A stretch of 64,000 nt of DNA, taken from positions 90,542 to 154,541 of the forward strand of contig JARGFJ010000001.1 in assembly GCA_029210875.1 (NCBI GenBank), in the 5' to 3' direction. Numbering within the stretch: the first letter of the stretch is position 1; each line of letters opens with the position of its first letter. The DNA comes from Gammaproteobacteria bacterium. Lineage in GTDB: Bacteria; Pseudomonadota; Gammaproteobacteria; Nitrosococcales; Methylophagaceae. Both the position numbers and the translations under genes were made by a program. Below the pieces are notes generated by a model. That model saw only the letters and a list, made by a program, of their open reading frames with translations. It did not search any database and was not told the origin of the DNA. Positions 1-10,429 of the stretch are shown piece by piece.

Positions 1-838
1 TTATGATAGTGTTGGTTTCATGCAATACCAGTTTTGCAAAAGCGGGAAAGGTTGCCAATACTGTTTGGGAAACACCCCAAAACAATGATAACGCCAAAAT
101 AGCCAACCAAATCAATGGTGATTGCCGTAATAATATTACGTTGTTTTTTAATAATTGACCTTGGCGATACTGTTGCCAATTAAACGGTCGAGCTTGTTTT
201 TGTTTTCGAAGGTCGGGTAAGCCCAGTGCCAATAGGAATTCGATTAAAGAGAGTATCACCAGCAACCAGCCCAAGGGCGCTATTAGCATCACTATTTGTT
301 GTTCGCTATCAAAGTCATGTGGCGCTAAATAATGCTCAAATCCAACGGAAAACAAAACGATGCCAGAGAGAATCGCAACAATGCTGGTGGCTTGTGTTAA
401 ACCATTAGCATGTGCAATTTTTTGATCGCCAACGAGTTCTCGAATGTAACCATATTTTGCAGGGGAGTAGATTGCACTTTGCAACGCCAATAAAAAGGTC
501 ATGCAAAAGGCAAAAATAAACCAACCCTGATAGTAACTGAACGTAATAAACAGGGTGAGAATAATGGTCATGAATGCAGCCCATTGCATTATTCTTGGTT
601 TGGCAAAACGATCAGCTAAAAAACCTGATGGCGTAAATGAGAGAATGAATGGTAGTAATATCAGAGCGTTAATCAGTGCTGTTAACACTACTTGCTGATT
701 ATCATCATAGATCTTAAAAACGGTATTTTGAATAATGATTTTGTGGCCTAAATCAACAAAGGCATTGATAAAGGCAATAATGAGAAAGAGGATGAAGTGA
801 GTCGTTCGATACAAGGATGGACGAAGCGCCACTCTCAT
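1..838 (-). CDS. MFS transporter, LplT/Aas-type, 3' part outside the window
   Basis: A minus-strand reading frame opens at an ATG at 838 and runs off the left edge, giving about 279 residues. The protein is very hydrophobic, with repeated membrane segments. An early segment reads VDLGHKIIIQNTVFK, and a loop reads TPSGFLADRFAKPR, the usual MFS loop between helices 2 and 3. The first motif resembles the MFS domain of lysophospholipid transporters (LplT) and of fused acyltransferases of the Aas type. That subfamily assignment comes from memory of the family, and the C-terminus that would show a fused acyltransferase is not in the window. The start lies 9 nt after the usp stop, so the two are probably co-transcribed. 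Confidence 0.75.
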   Translation of the reverse strand, partial: MRVALRPSLYRTTHFILFLIIAFINAFVDLGHKIIIQNTVFKIYDDNQQVVLTALINALILLPFILSFTPSGFLADRFAKPRIMQWAAFMTIILTLFITFSYYQGWFIFAFCMTFLLALQSAIYSPAKYGYIRELVGDQKIAHANGLTQATSIVAILSGIVLFSVGFEHYLAPHDFDSEQQIVMLIAPLGWLLVILSLIEFLLALGLPDLRKQKQARPFNWQQYRQGQLLKNNVILLRQSPLIWLAILALSLFWGVSQTVLATFPAFAKLVLHETNTII

Positions 839-847
839 CTCTACTCT

Positions 848-1291
848 TTAATTGTCTTGCAGTCGAACAGCTAATACATCACAGTGTGCATGGTGTAAAA
901 CGGCATTTGCGGTAGAACCGAGTAATAGTTGAATACCATGTCGACCATGAGAGCCGATAACAATTAAATCAACATTATTTTCATCGGCAAGTCGAACAAT
1001 ATCATGACGTGTCGTGCCAAATTCTACCCATTGATTGTCTGTGCTAATAGTGAGTTCTTGTGCCAGTTTAGCAATTTGACTTTTCGCAGACTGCAACATG
1101 CTGTCTCGCATATCAAGATCAACACCGATCATCGGCTCATAAGCAAAATCAGTGATCGGATAGTCTTCAATAACGTGACAAATACTTAACTTTGCATTGT
1201 GTTGTTGAGCTAGTTGACGTGCACGTTGTAACACCTGTTGATTATGTTGAGAGAAATCTGCGGCAATCAAAATATGCTGGTAAATAGTCAT
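848..1291 (-). CDS. Universal stress protein, UspA family
   Basis: A cytoplasmic protein of 147 residues with one Usp domain. It starts with the typical strand IYQHILIAADFS and ends with the nucleotide-binding signature IVIGSHGRHGIQLLLGSTA. The GxxGxxxxxxGS pattern predicts that it binds ATP. I chose the ATG at 1291 because GGGAG lies 8 nt upstream. A TTG two codons earlier is possible but has worse spacing. It is separated from trxB by a terminator and is followed at once by the MFS gene. The specific stress it answers cannot be read from sequence. Confidence 0.9.
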   Translation of the reverse strand: MTIYQHILIAADFSQHNQQVLQRARQLAQQHNAKLSICHVIEDYPITDFAYEPMIGVDLDMRDSMLQSAKSQIAKLAQELTISTDNQWVEFGTTRHDIVRLADENNVDLIVIGSHGRHGIQLLLGSTANAVLHHAHCDVLAVRLQDN

Positions 1292-1311
1292 GAGCAATAC
1301 TCCCTATAGTG

Positions 1312-1343
1312 AAAAACAGGCAGACATAGGAGCATGCCTGCCT
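1312..1343 (-). terminator. Rho-independent terminator after trxB
   Basis: Read on the minus strand, AGGCAGGCAT pairs with ATGTCTGCCT (one mismatch) around a GCTCCT loop, followed by G and five T. It lies 23 nt beyond the trxB stop and ahead of the usp start, so it should end trxB transcription. Confidence 0.8.
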
Positions 1344-1365
1344 AAAGCCTAAATTAGTTAGCCGA

Positions 1366-2307
<942 letters not shown>

Positions 2308-2438
2308 TTATCTCCAAAAATTCGGCATAGTTTAATTAGACCTAGATTACCCATTGCTGTGCATTTGGTAAAGTAGTTAACTTCAAAAGCTGTGTTAATA
2401 TACGAGGCTAAATCGTTGGCTTAACTGGAATTATCACA

Positions 2439-4736
2439 TTGGCTCAGGCAACACGAGTAAACAACAAAGATGGACAAACGGCTGGTTCAGGCGCAGTAAG
2501 CTTTCGCTTACGTGAGGCCGCGCTTATTTTAGCGCTAGCGCTTGCGGGCTATTTATTATTGTCATTATGGACCTATCAACCAACCGATCCGGGTTGGTCA
2601 ACAACAGGCATGAATGATGTTGTCGCGAATCGTGGTGGCATAGTTGGAGCCTGGTTGGCTGATATTTTATTGTATGGCTTTGGTTTCCCTGCATACCTGT
2701 CACCTTTAATGTTAGCTTTCAGTGGATGGCTTTTATTCAGTTGGGGTAAAACGGCTGATTCAGATGATGCGTTACATTTCTGGGTGCTCAAAGCAATGGG
2801 TTTAATTATGGCCTTATCTGCTGCCAGTGGTTTATCAGCCTTAAGCTTGATCAGTTACGCTCAGTTATTGCCGCTGGGTGCCGGTGGTGTACTTGGTGAA
2901 GTTGTCGGTCATGGGTTTGTGTCGGTATTTGGTACATCAGGCACAACCTTGTTGCTATTGGCAATATTACTCACTGGTGTCACCTTATTCACAGGATTGT
3001 CATGGTTAATGGTCATCGACCGTTTAGGTGGGTTAGCACTATGGATCATGACTTACACTGCACGCCGGATCCGCGAATTAAACCTTAAATTAGCTGCTAA
3101 TCAGGCCAAGCAACAGCGACAAGATAATTTTAAAGAGCAAAGTGAAAAACTAAAACAGCGAAGCAAGGTACGTGTAGAACCAACGATAATCCCTACAGAA
3201 CCAAGTAAACGTGAAGAAAAAGAACGCCAAGTGCCTCTTTTTGAAACGCCAGATGCCGGTAGTAGCATGCCTGCACTTGCCTTGCTAGATATGGCGCAAG
3301 CCAGCAAAGGCGGTTATAGCGAAGAGGTGTTGCAAGCCTTATCACGACAAGTTGAACTTAAACTCAAAGATTTTGGGGTTGAAGTCCAAGTGGTTGAAGT
3401 ACAACCTGGACCCGTTGTCACACGGTTTGAGTTGCAACCTGCCGCTGGTATTAAAGTAAGTCGTATCAGTGGTTTGGCTAAAGATTTGGCGAGAGCGTTA
3501 TCACTCAGCAGTGTACGTGTAGTTGACGTTATTCCCGGTAAACCTGTCGTTGGATTAGAGATCCCGAATGAACATCGTGACATTGTAAGACTGCGTGAAA
3601 TCTTAGGTTGTGCGGAATACGAAAATAGTAAGTCACCATTAATGATGGCATTAGGTAAAGACATTGCCGGTCGACCTGTTGTTGCCAATCTCGAAAAAAT
3701 GCCACATTTATTGGTTGCCGGTACCACTGGTTCAGGTAAATCGGTTGCTGTTAATGCTATGATTTTAAGTCTGTTGTACAAATCAACACCTGAACAAGTT
3801 CGCATGATCATGGTTGATCCTAAAATGTTGGAATTGTCGATTTATGAAGACATCCCACATCTATTAACACCGGTTGTTACCGATATGAAGCAAGCGGCAA
3901 ATGCCCTTCGCTGGTGTGTGGCAGAAATGGAGCGTCGTTATCCATTAATGGCAGCACTAGGTGTTCGTAATATTGCTGGTTTTAACAAGAAAGTAAAAGA
4001 TGCCATTGAGCGTGGTGAACCGATTACTGATCCAACCGTTGATTTAGTTGCTGGTGAACCTGCTCCCTACCTGGAGCCACTACCATTCATTGTTGTCATC
4101 ATTGATGAGTTAGCAGATATGATGATGGTGGTGGGTAAGCAAGTTGAAGAGTTAATTGCTCGTCTTGCCCAAAAAGCACGTGCAGCGGGTATTCATCTGA
4201 TTCTTGCGACACAACGTCCTTCGGTCGATGTTATTACAGGTCTGATTAAAGCAAATATTCCTACTCGTATTGCGTTTCAGGTTTCTTCGCGTATTGACTC
4301 ACGCACAATTCTGGATCAGATGGGGGCGGAACAGTTATTAGGTCAGGGTGATATGTTGTATCTACCACCCGGCTCCGGTTTGCCTGAGCGTGTACATGGT
4401 GCTTTTGTTGATGATCATGAAGTGCATAAAGTGGTCGATTTCTTGAAGAAAATGGCGCAACCCAATTATCTTGAAGAGATCACTCAAGATAGCGCTAATG
4501 ATGACGGTGATGGCGCGTTTGGCGATGCCAGTGATGGTGAACAAGATGCGCTGTATGATCAAGCTGTTCAAATCGTTGTAGAGTCTCGAAGAGCATCGGT
4601 ATCAGGCATACAACGTCGCTTAAAAATTGGTTATAACCGAGCTGCACGTATTGTAGAAGCAATGGAAGCTGCAGGCGTTGTATCATCAATGCAAGGTAAT
4701 GGCAGCCGTGAAGTATTAGCACCACCACGAGATTAA
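2439..4736 (+). CDS. ftsK: DNA translocase FtsK
   Basis: Septum-anchored DNA pump that helps chromosome dimer resolution and segregation. The 765 residues show, in order, a membrane domain with about four helices (residues 25-205), a short charged linker (to about 285), the alpha-beta motor core with Walker A GTTGSGKS near residue 428 and Walker [12 protein letters not shown] near 551, and the C-terminal winged-helix gamma domain (about 700-760) that reads KOPS sites in the family. The linker is much shorter than in E. coli. The start is a TTG with a weak GGA upstream; no ATG gives a complete first helix. It is followed by lolA and rarA, a common order. Confidence 0.96.
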   Translation: MAQATRVNNKDGQTAGSGAVSFRLREAALILALALAGYLLLSLWTYQPTDPGWSTTGMNDVVANRGGIVGAWLADILLYGFGFPAYLSPLMLAFSGWLLFSWGKTADSDDALHFWVLKAMGLIMALSAASGLSALSLISYAQLLPLGAGGVLGEVVGHGFVSVFGTSGTTLLLLAILLTGVTLFTGLSWLMVIDRLGGLALWIMTYTARRIRELNLKLAANQAKQQRQDNFKEQSEKLKQRSKVRVEPTIIPTEPSKREEKERQVPLFETPDAGSSMPALALLDMAQASKGGYSEEVLQALSRQVELKLKDFGVEVQVVEVQPGPVVTRFELQPAAGIKVSRISGLAKDLARALSLSSVRVVDVIPGKPVVGLEIPNEHRDIVRLREILGCAEYENSKSPLMMALGKDIAGRPVVANLEKMPHLLVAGTTGSGKSVAVNAMILSLLYKSTPEQVRMIMVDPKMLELSIYEDIPHLLTPVVTDMKQAANALRWCVAEMERRYPLMAALGVRNIAGFNKKVKDAIERGEPITDPTVDLVAGEPAPYLEPLPFIVVIIDELADMMMVVGKQVEELIARLAQKARAAGIHLILATQRPSVDVITGLIKANIPTRIAFQVSSRIDSRTILDQMGAEQLLGQGDMLYLPPGSGLPERVHGAFVDDHEVHKVVDFLKKMAQPNYLEEITQDSANDDGDGAFGDASDGEQDALYDQAVQIVVESRRASVSGIQRRLKIGYNRAARIVEAMEAAGVVSSMQGNGSREVLAPPRD

Positions 4737-4810
4737 TCGGCAACCATTGTGGTGTTGAGCATGTCAAATTGACACCCTTAAACAACCAATTTAATTATCT
4801 GGATTTTAAA

Positions 4811-5455
4811 ATGACAGTAAAAAATCTACTTCGTAGTAGTCTATCTGTATTGATGCTGGTAATGCCTGTTGCACTTTTTGCTGCTGAATCAGCAACAGAA
4901 AAACTCAATGTGTTTGTACAAACAGTTGTGACCTTTAAAGCAAACTTTAAGCAAACGGTTATTGATCAACAAGGCAAAGTAATAGAAGAAGCTCGAGGTG
5001 TCTTTGTTTTAGAAAGACCGGGGAAATTTCGTTGGGATTATACATCGCCTTACCCACAGCATATTGTCGCCGATGGAACTCGGATTTGGTTTTATGATGT
5101 TGATTTAGAGCAAGTCACAGTCAAATCGCAACAGGAAGCGTTAACGGATACACCGGCAACGTTACTGTCAGGTGAAATGTTGCCCCAAGATAAGTACTCA
5201 CTTACAGATATAGACTCTGATGATGGTTTGTTATGGGTCCAACTTGTGCCAAAAGATGCAGAGTCAAACTATCAAACAGTGACACTGGCATTTGATGACG
5301 CTGGCTTACGTCAAATGTTAATGAAAGACAGTTTTGACCAACGTACACGTTTAGTGTTTAGTCAGGCTAAAGAAAACCTTGAATTAGAGACCGATGAATT
5401 TAAGTTTGTCCCGCCACAAGGTGTTGATGTTGTTGGTGATGTCCAAGGAAACTAG
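4811..5455 (+). CDS. lolA: Outer-membrane lipoprotein carrier LolA
   Basis: Periplasmic chaperone that receives lipoproteins from LolCDE and carries them to the outer membrane. I start it at the ATG at 4811 because this puts a standard signal peptide (KNLLRSSLSVLMLV ... LFAAES) at the N-terminus; the frame is open 14 codons further upstream. The mature part has the family features: ANFKQTVIDQQGKV, then RPGKFRWDYTSPYPQ (the aromatic strand of the lipid-binding cavity) and DGTRIWFYDVDLEQVTV. The length of 214 residues is normal. It sits between ftsK and rarA, and the rarA start follows 5 nt after its stop. Confidence 0.95.
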   Translation: MTVKNLLRSSLSVLMLVMPVALFAAESATEKLNVFVQTVVTFKANFKQTVIDQQGKVIEEARGVFVLERPGKFRWDYTSPYPQHIVADGTRIWFYDVDLEQVTVKSQQEALTDTPATLLSGEMLPQDKYSLTDIDSDDGLLWVQLVPKDAESNYQTVTLAFDDAGLRQMLMKDSFDQRTRLVFSQAKENLELETDEFKFVPPQGVDVVGDVQGN

Positions 5456-5460
5456 CCAAC

Positions 5461-6786
5461 GTGAACTTGTTTGACAATAGTGATGATATTTCGGGACGAC
5501 CATTAGCCGATCGAATGCGGCCTAAGTCGCTAGATGATTATATCGGTCAGAAACATCTGTTGGCACAAGGTAAACCATTACGCCAAGCCATAGCATCAGG
5601 TCAGCCACACTCAATGATTTTTTGGGGGCCACCAGGTACTGGTAAAACTACCTTGGGAAAACTCATTGCTGGCTATTGCGAGATGGAATTTATCACGATT
5701 TCAGCAGTGCTGGCCGGAGTTAAAGAAGTCAGAGCTGCTGTGACCAGAGCGCAACAACTTCAACAAGAACACGGTAAGCGTACTTTATTGTTTGTCGATG
5801 AGGTGCATCGCTTTAACAAATCACAGCAAGATGCATTTTTACCCTATGTTGAAGATGGCACCTTTACGTTTGTTGGCGCGACTACTGAAAATCCTTCTTT
5901 TGAATTAAATAATGCGTTGTTATCACGCGCCAGAGTGTATGTATTACAGGCATTGCAACCACAGGATCTTCGCGAAATTATTGATAGGGCTCTTAGTGAT
6001 AGTAAGCTAGGTTTGGCCGATCGTGGTATTGCTTTTTCAGAAAAATTACGTGATGAATTGGCCAATACAGCCGATGGCGATGGACGACGAGTCTTAAATT
6101 TGCTCGAAATTGCGATCGATTTAGCTGATAGTAAAGGCCAGGATTATGTTGATGAACATGATTTAGCAGAAGTGTTATCAGGAACGCTGCGTCGCTTTGA
6201 TAAAGGTGGTGAGGCGTTTTATGATCAAATTTCTGCCTTACATAAATCTGTGCGAGGCTCATCCCCTGATGCAGCCCTATACTGGCTTTGTCGTATGTTG
6301 GATGGAGGTTGTGACCCCATTTATTTAATGCGACGTATTGTCCGAATGGCAAGTGAAGATATTGGCAATGCTGATCCAAGAGGCTTGCGTATAGCGCTAG
6401 ATGCCTGGGAAAGTTTTGAAAAACTGGGCAGGCCTGAAGGTGAATTGGCAATTGCTCAAGCAGTTGTGTATTTAGCCAGTGCACCTAAGAGTAATGCGGT
6501 TTATACGGCATTTAAAGCGGCAATGAGTGATGTAAAAGCAATGGGTTCGGTTGAAGTGCCTATTCACTTACGCAATGCACCAACCAAGCTAATGTCAGAA
6601 TTGGGTTATGGCAAGGAATACCGGTACGCTCATGACGAACCAGATGCCTATGCCGTTGGTGAAAACTATTTTCCTGAGGCCATGCCGGAAAGACAGTATT
6701 ATCATCCGGTAAATCGTGGTTTAGAGATCCAAATAGCAGATAAATTAAAACGACTTAAGTTATTAGATCAACAGGTTAAAAAATAA
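5461..6786 (+). CDS. rarA: Replication-associated recombination protein A (MgsA/RarA AAA+ ATPase)
   Basis: Clamp-loader-like AAA+ ATPase acting at stalled replication forks. It shows Walker A GPPGTGKT at 56-63, Walker B with DEVH at 113-116, sensor-1 GATTEN at 139-144, and the C-terminal MgsA oligomerisation region with ASEDIGNADPRGL and the end motif LRNAPTKLMSELGYGKEYRYAHD. The length of 441 residues is typical. The start is GTG, 14 nt after an AAGGA that lies within the end of lolA, so translation is probably coupled to lolA. Confidence 0.96.
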   Translation: MNLFDNSDDISGRPLADRMRPKSLDDYIGQKHLLAQGKPLRQAIASGQPHSMIFWGPPGTGKTTLGKLIAGYCEMEFITISAVLAGVKEVRAAVTRAQQLQQEHGKRTLLFVDEVHRFNKSQQDAFLPYVEDGTFTFVGATTENPSFELNNALLSRARVYVLQALQPQDLREIIDRALSDSKLGLADRGIAFSEKLRDELANTADGDGRRVLNLLEIAIDLADSKGQDYVDEHDLAEVLSGTLRRFDKGGEAFYDQISALHKSVRGSSPDAALYWLCRMLDGGCDPIYLMRRIVRMASEDIGNADPRGLRIALDAWESFEKLGRPEGELAIAQAVVYLASAPKSNAVYTAFKAAMSDVKAMGSVEVPIHLRNAPTKLMSELGYGKEYRYAHDEPDAYAVGENYFPEAMPERQYYHPVNRGLEIQIADKLKRLKLLDQQVKK

Positions 6787-6812
6787 TTAAGCACGCCTGA
6801 CTGTCTGCATGA

Positions 6813-7865
6813 CTACCAGCCAATAAGATAGCGACTATTGTGTTTTAATAATGATTTGACACAGTATGCAATCACCATACATAGGCCTGTTACACCAAAT
6901 GTAATACTCAGCCATATGACTATCTGAGGTATGTTCGGAAATAAAAAGAACAGTGGATACTGATCGGTTATATGTAATATCCAGGTATGCAAAAAGTAAA
7001 TTGCAAAACTGGATGAAGCGAGTAATTTTAACCCGGGTATGGTTTTGTGCTGATAACGATGGAGTAGTGATATAAAAAAGAAACACACAGCTATTTTTTG
7101 AAAAAGGTTGATATCAAAAATGGCATACGACAACAGTTCGTTCTTATAAACATTACCCCTAGAATCAAAATACGCTGATTGTAGCGCTGACAATACAAGT
7201 ACGGTTATCGCTAAAATTAGCGTTTTGCCCTTAAGTAACTGTTCAAATTCACGACGATTGATCGAGCAGTTTATGCCCAATAAATAGACTGGAATAAAAT
7301 AAATCACTGAATGGATAGGCGATAGATTTAGAACCGGTCTATGTGCAAAAAATGCAGAAAAGACTAATAAAACCAGCATGATGGTGAGTCTGGAAACGAG
7401 CGCTAATCTGATATAGCGTATAAAGATCGGTGACAGTAAAAACATAATCATGATAAAGGGAATGTACCAGTAGGCGTACATGATCCGACCTGTCCACAAA
7501 TAGCTGGCATAAAGTTGTAGATAGTCATACCAAGTTGAAATATCCGAAGATATCAATAAGGACTGAAATGGAAATGCTTCTGAAGAAAATGCAAAATATA
7601 GAAAGCCCAAGGTTGAAAGCATCAAATAGGGGGCTAAAACATTTTTCGCTTTTTTGATCATAAAGTCTTTTAGTTCAAAGTCTTTATAGAAAATATGATG
7701 GAAAAAAAAGCCCGAAATAAAGACAAACAAAGTGGTTCCACCAGACACGATATTGACGATTACTTTTTCGCTGAAACTATCAATTGACCAGCCACCATAG
7801 GAATGACCGGTGACAATAAAGAGAATGGCTATACCTCTTAGATAATCGAACGATACTAAACGCAT
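6813..7865 (-). CDS. Acyltransferase 3 family membrane protein (OafA/YrhL-like)
   Basis: An integral membrane protein of 350 residues with about ten hydrophobic segments. The start SFDYLRGIAILFIVTGHS carries the R and H of the acyltransferase-3 family (PF01757), whose members move acetyl or succinyl groups onto sugars of lipopolysaccharide, capsule or other envelope polymers. ISGFFFHHIFYKDF is the second typical segment. The acceptor cannot be read from the sequence, and no glycan cluster is adjacent. It is 24 nt downstream of rsmJ and convergent with rarA. Confidence 0.85.
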   Translation of the reverse strand: MRLVSFDYLRGIAILFIVTGHSYGGWSIDSFSEKVIVNIVSGGTTLFVFISGFFFHHIFYKDFELKDFMIKKAKNVLAPYLMLSTLGFLYFAFSSEAFPFQSLLISSDISTWYDYLQLYASYLWTGRIMYAYWYIPFIMIMFLLSPIFIRYIRLALVSRLTIMLVLLVFSAFFAHRPVLNLSPIHSVIYFIPVYLLGINCSINRREFEQLLKGKTLILAITVLVLSALQSAYFDSRGNVYKNELLSYAIFDINLFQKIAVCFFFISLLHRYQHKTIPGLKLLASSSFAIYFLHTWILHITDQYPLFFLFPNIPQIVIWLSITFGVTGLCMVIAYCVKSLLKHNSRYLIGW

Positions 7866-7889
7866 GAAGTGTCCTATCTGGAAAGTTGG

Positions 7890-8648
7890 CTAAAAAGTGA
7901 TATAGACATCATAGCGCGTATTCTTGCTTTCAATTTTCGTTGATGGTGTTTGATCGCCGACAAAAGGCGCTGATTTTGGCCGTTTAACGACCACTCTTTT
8001 TTTTGCAGTAGTGAGGGCAGAAGTGAGTAATTGCTCGCTATCGGTGTCAGGTCCTGCAAGTTGATGTAACAGTTGCATCTCTTTTTTAACGAGTGCTGTT
8101 TTATCGCGACCTGGATACATGGGATCCATATAGATGACATCAGGATAATCAATTGTAGCTAGCTGTTGAAGATAGCTGACGGAATCTTGATTAACTAACT
8201 TCATTCGACTGATGATAGGCGCAATTTCACTATTATTTACCGCTCGAATTAAAGCATCACTCAGTAGGGTGGCAATTAAAGGGTTACGTTCAACCAAGGT
8301 CAGTTCACAGCCTAAATGAGCTAAAACAAACGCATCACGGCCAAAGCCCGCTGTTGCATCTATTACGGTGGGCGTTGCTCCTTTTTTTAGGCCGATTGCT
8401 TTAGCTAAAGGTTGGCCTCGTCCGCCTCCAAATTGACGACGATGGGCGTTTTTTCCTGCTTCAAAATCAATAAAGATAGGATTACCTAAATCAGGAGCAC
8501 GGATTTCGATATGCTCATTATCAACGACAAGCTGAATTTGCTGCGAATCTAGCTCAGTATAGGGAAGGGCTAACTTTATTGCTAATGATTGCGCGATTGC
8601 TTGTAAGCTGGCATCAGTACAGCTAATTGATAAGGACAGTGCTTGCAC
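7890..8648 (-). CDS. rsmJ: 16S rRNA (guanine-1516-N2)-methyltransferase RsmJ
   Basis: S-adenosylmethionine-dependent enzyme that methylates G1516 of 16S rRNA in the family. The 252 residues contain the signature GGGRGQPLAKAIGLKKG, SAM motif I VIDATAGFGRDAFVLA, the acidic strand LTLVERNP and the catalytic-site motif YMDPMYPGR. The start is GTG with a weak ribosome-binding site, 8 nt after the beta-propeller gene stop, so it may be reached by read-through ribosomes. Confidence 0.93.
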   Translation of the reverse strand: MQALSLSISCTDASLQAIAQSLAIKLALPYTELDSQQIQLVVDNEHIEIRAPDLGNPIFIDFEAGKNAHRRQFGGGRGQPLAKAIGLKKGATPTVIDATAGFGRDAFVLAHLGCELTLVERNPLIATLLSDALIRAVNNSEIAPIISRMKLVNQDSVSYLQQLATIDYPDVIYMDPMYPGRDKTALVKKEMQLLHQLAGPDTDSEQLLTSALTTAKKRVVVKRPKSAPFVGDQTPSTKIESKNTRYDVYITF

Positions 8649-8656
8649 AGGAGTTG

Positions 8657-9640
8657 TTAACCCGAGATAAATCGACCAAAAGACCGGCTACCTTTGCCAG
8701 CCTTGATGGTTTTAACAACGAGATTGGTTTTTGTGTCGATAATAGACACGGAGCCATCACTCCAATTAACGACATAGACAAATTGCCCGTCAGCAGTAAT
8801 ATCAATGCCTTCTGGCGAATCACCGACATCAATGGTTGCCGTGATTGCGTGATTAGATGTATTTACAACTGATATCGTGTTGTCATCTTGATTAGTGACA
8901 TACAGTGATTTTCCATCAGGACTGACGACTGCACAATAAGGCCAGGCACCGACATCAATCGTATTTGTAACTTTTGCCTGTGCAATATCAATGACGGAAA
9001 CAGTGCTACTACGCACATTGACACTATAGAGGGTATTGCCATCTGGTGATAATGCCAAGCCAAAAGGTGCGGTGCCGACATGTAAAGTGTGTAAAACATC
9101 ATGGGTATTAGTATCGACTATCATGACGGTATTATCGTCACGATTAGCAACATAGATCTGATGTTTTTGGTCGTTAACAATAAGTCCGGCAGGTGATTTT
9201 CCTACTGCAATAGTTGTTTCAACCGAATTATTTTTGGTATTTATCACTGATATTTTATGTTGGAACCAATCAGCAACATAAACAAGCGAACCAGTGGAAT
9301 TGGTAGCAATGCCTACGGGACCACCGCCAAGTTTAATCTGGGCCGTTATCTGCCAGTTTTTAGTATTTAAAATTGACATATCCTGACCTTCAGAATTACT
9401 GATGAAGCCAAGATCTCCATTTTTGGCAACTGCAATTCCTGCAGGCCTGTTTCCTGCATCAACTGTTTTTACCACGTTTTGGGAAACAGTATCTATAACA
9501 GTAACGTTATTACTAAGTTGATTAGTAATAATTGCATAACTATGGGGTGTATCACTACATGCACTTAATAAAGTAAGCGACACAATAAAAAAGGCGATCT
9601 TAAATAAGACCGCCTTTGAGCGCTTTATGACAACAGCCAT
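8657..9640 (-). CDS. YVTN-repeat beta-propeller lipoprotein (YncE-like)
   Basis: The protein (327 residues) begins with a lipoprotein signal ending in the lipobox LLSAC. About seven repeats of roughly 42 residues follow, with the pattern VGxxPxGI, PDG, YVxNxDNT, VSxIDT. Such YVTN propellers are exported. One subgroup (TIGR03866-like) is linked to PQQ-dependent alcohol oxidation. The neighbour 6 nt upstream is mxaD, so a role with periplasmic PQQ enzymes is plausible but inferred. The first twenty codons contain a terminator-like hairpin (9587-9617), so expression may be attenuated. Confidence 0.85.
   Translation of the reverse strand: MAVVIKRSKAVLFKIAFFIVSLTLLSACSDTPHSYAIITNQLSNNVTVIDTVSQNVVKTVDAGNRPAGIAVAKNGDLGFISNSEGQDMSILNTKNWQITAQIKLGGGPVGIATNSTGSLVYVADWFQHKISVINTKNNSVETTIAVGKSPAGLIVNDQKHQIYVANRDDNTVMIVDTNTHDVLHTLHVGTAPFGLALSPDGNTLYSVNVRSSTVSVIDIAQAKVTNTIDVGAWPYCAVVSPDGKSLYVTNQDDNTISVVNTSNHAITATIDVGDSPEGIDITADGQFVYVVNWSDGSVSIIDTKTNLVVKTIKAGKGSRSFGRFISG
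9587..9617 (-). terminator. Terminator-like hairpin inside the beta-propeller signal-peptide region
   Basis: On the minus strand AAAGGCGGTCTTA pairs with TAAGATCGCCTTT (one internal mismatch) and continues as TTTTTT ATT. It is as good as an ordinary intrinsic terminator and lies about 30 nt after the mxaD stop, but inside the downstream coding region. It could end most mxaD transcripts while letting some continue. Confidence 0.6.
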
Positions 9641-9646
9641 AAAGAC

Positions 9647-10210
9647 TTATTTTTCCATAATCGTTTTTAGATTTTGTAAACCAGATGTGAATACGCCGGT
9701 AATTGCATTAACAGCATCTTCATCGCTTTGGCCTTCTGGAGTAGGTGGGTTGTCCATAAATGAACGGTAGAATTTTGCTTTCCAGATCACTTCTGAACCG
9801 GTGCCAGCAGCTTTAACTGTTAGCCATGCTTTATAGGTTGAAACGGGTAATGTGTAGTATGGTGTATCTTTACTATTAAACGTAATTGTTTTAACTACGG
9901 ACATATCGGTGATTTTGTAGTTCACCATCATTTTGTCGTCATCAGATTTGATTAATTCTTCTGTGATCGTCGGGTTGCCGTCAGCAGCAAGCGTTAATAC
10001 GCGTGTTTTTTCATCTTTAAGATCGGTGCTTGCCACTGCAGGATGCCAGTTATGGAGGCCGCCAAAGTCTTTGACCATTGCCCAGACTTTGTCTGGTGAT
10101 GCGTTAATCGTGATTTTTTCCTGGACTGCCTGGCGAGTAGGACCGTGAGCAGATGCCAACATAGGTACAACAAGCAATGTTGTAGCAAGAATATGTAACA
10201 TTTTTTTCAT
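9647..10210 (-). CDS. mxaD: MxaD-like periplasmic SRPBCC protein of methanol oxidation
   Basis: The protein of 187 residues has a clear signal peptide (MKKMLHILATTLLVV ... LASAHG) and then an SRPBCC fold. The mature start with INASPDKVWAMVKDFGGLHN and WHPAVAST is very like MxaD, the 17-kDa periplasmic protein that helps electron transfer between methanol dehydrogenase and cytochrome cL in methylotrophs. The gene is the best clue to lifestyle in the window. The rest of the mxa operon is not nearby; its partner here is the propeller gene. It is divergent from mlaF across 219 nt in which I see no clear operator. A generic SRPBCC lipid-binding role is the alternative. Confidence 0.85.
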   Translation of the reverse strand: MKKMLHILATTLLVVPMLASAHGPTRQAVQEKITINASPDKVWAMVKDFGGLHNWHPAVASTDLKDEKTRVLTLAADGNPTITEELIKSDDDKMMVNYKITDMSVVKTITFNSKDTPYYTLPVSTYKAWLTVKAAGTGSEVIWKAKFYRSFMDNPPTPEGQSDEDAVNAITGVFTSGLQNLKTIMEK

Positions 10211-10429
10211 TATTTCTCTCCGTTATTGATGAGCTTGATGGTAACCGTATCATAATAAATCTGAATCAAACCTGAACAGGTGCGATGTTACGGACGTCCA
10301 TCACCATAAAACTGGTGTGCACACTCTAGCGTATCAAACAGATATTTTCCACAAGCAGATTTGACTTACTAATGCAGATTATTGAAAATTAACCCCCTTT
10401 ATTTTTTATTCATGTGATTGGAGACGATA

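Noticed and set aside
4762..4797. Promoter for lolA (TTGACA with AATTAT at 18 bp)
   Set aside because: The start of transcription would fall about 6 nt before the lolA ATG, leaving no ribosome-binding site.
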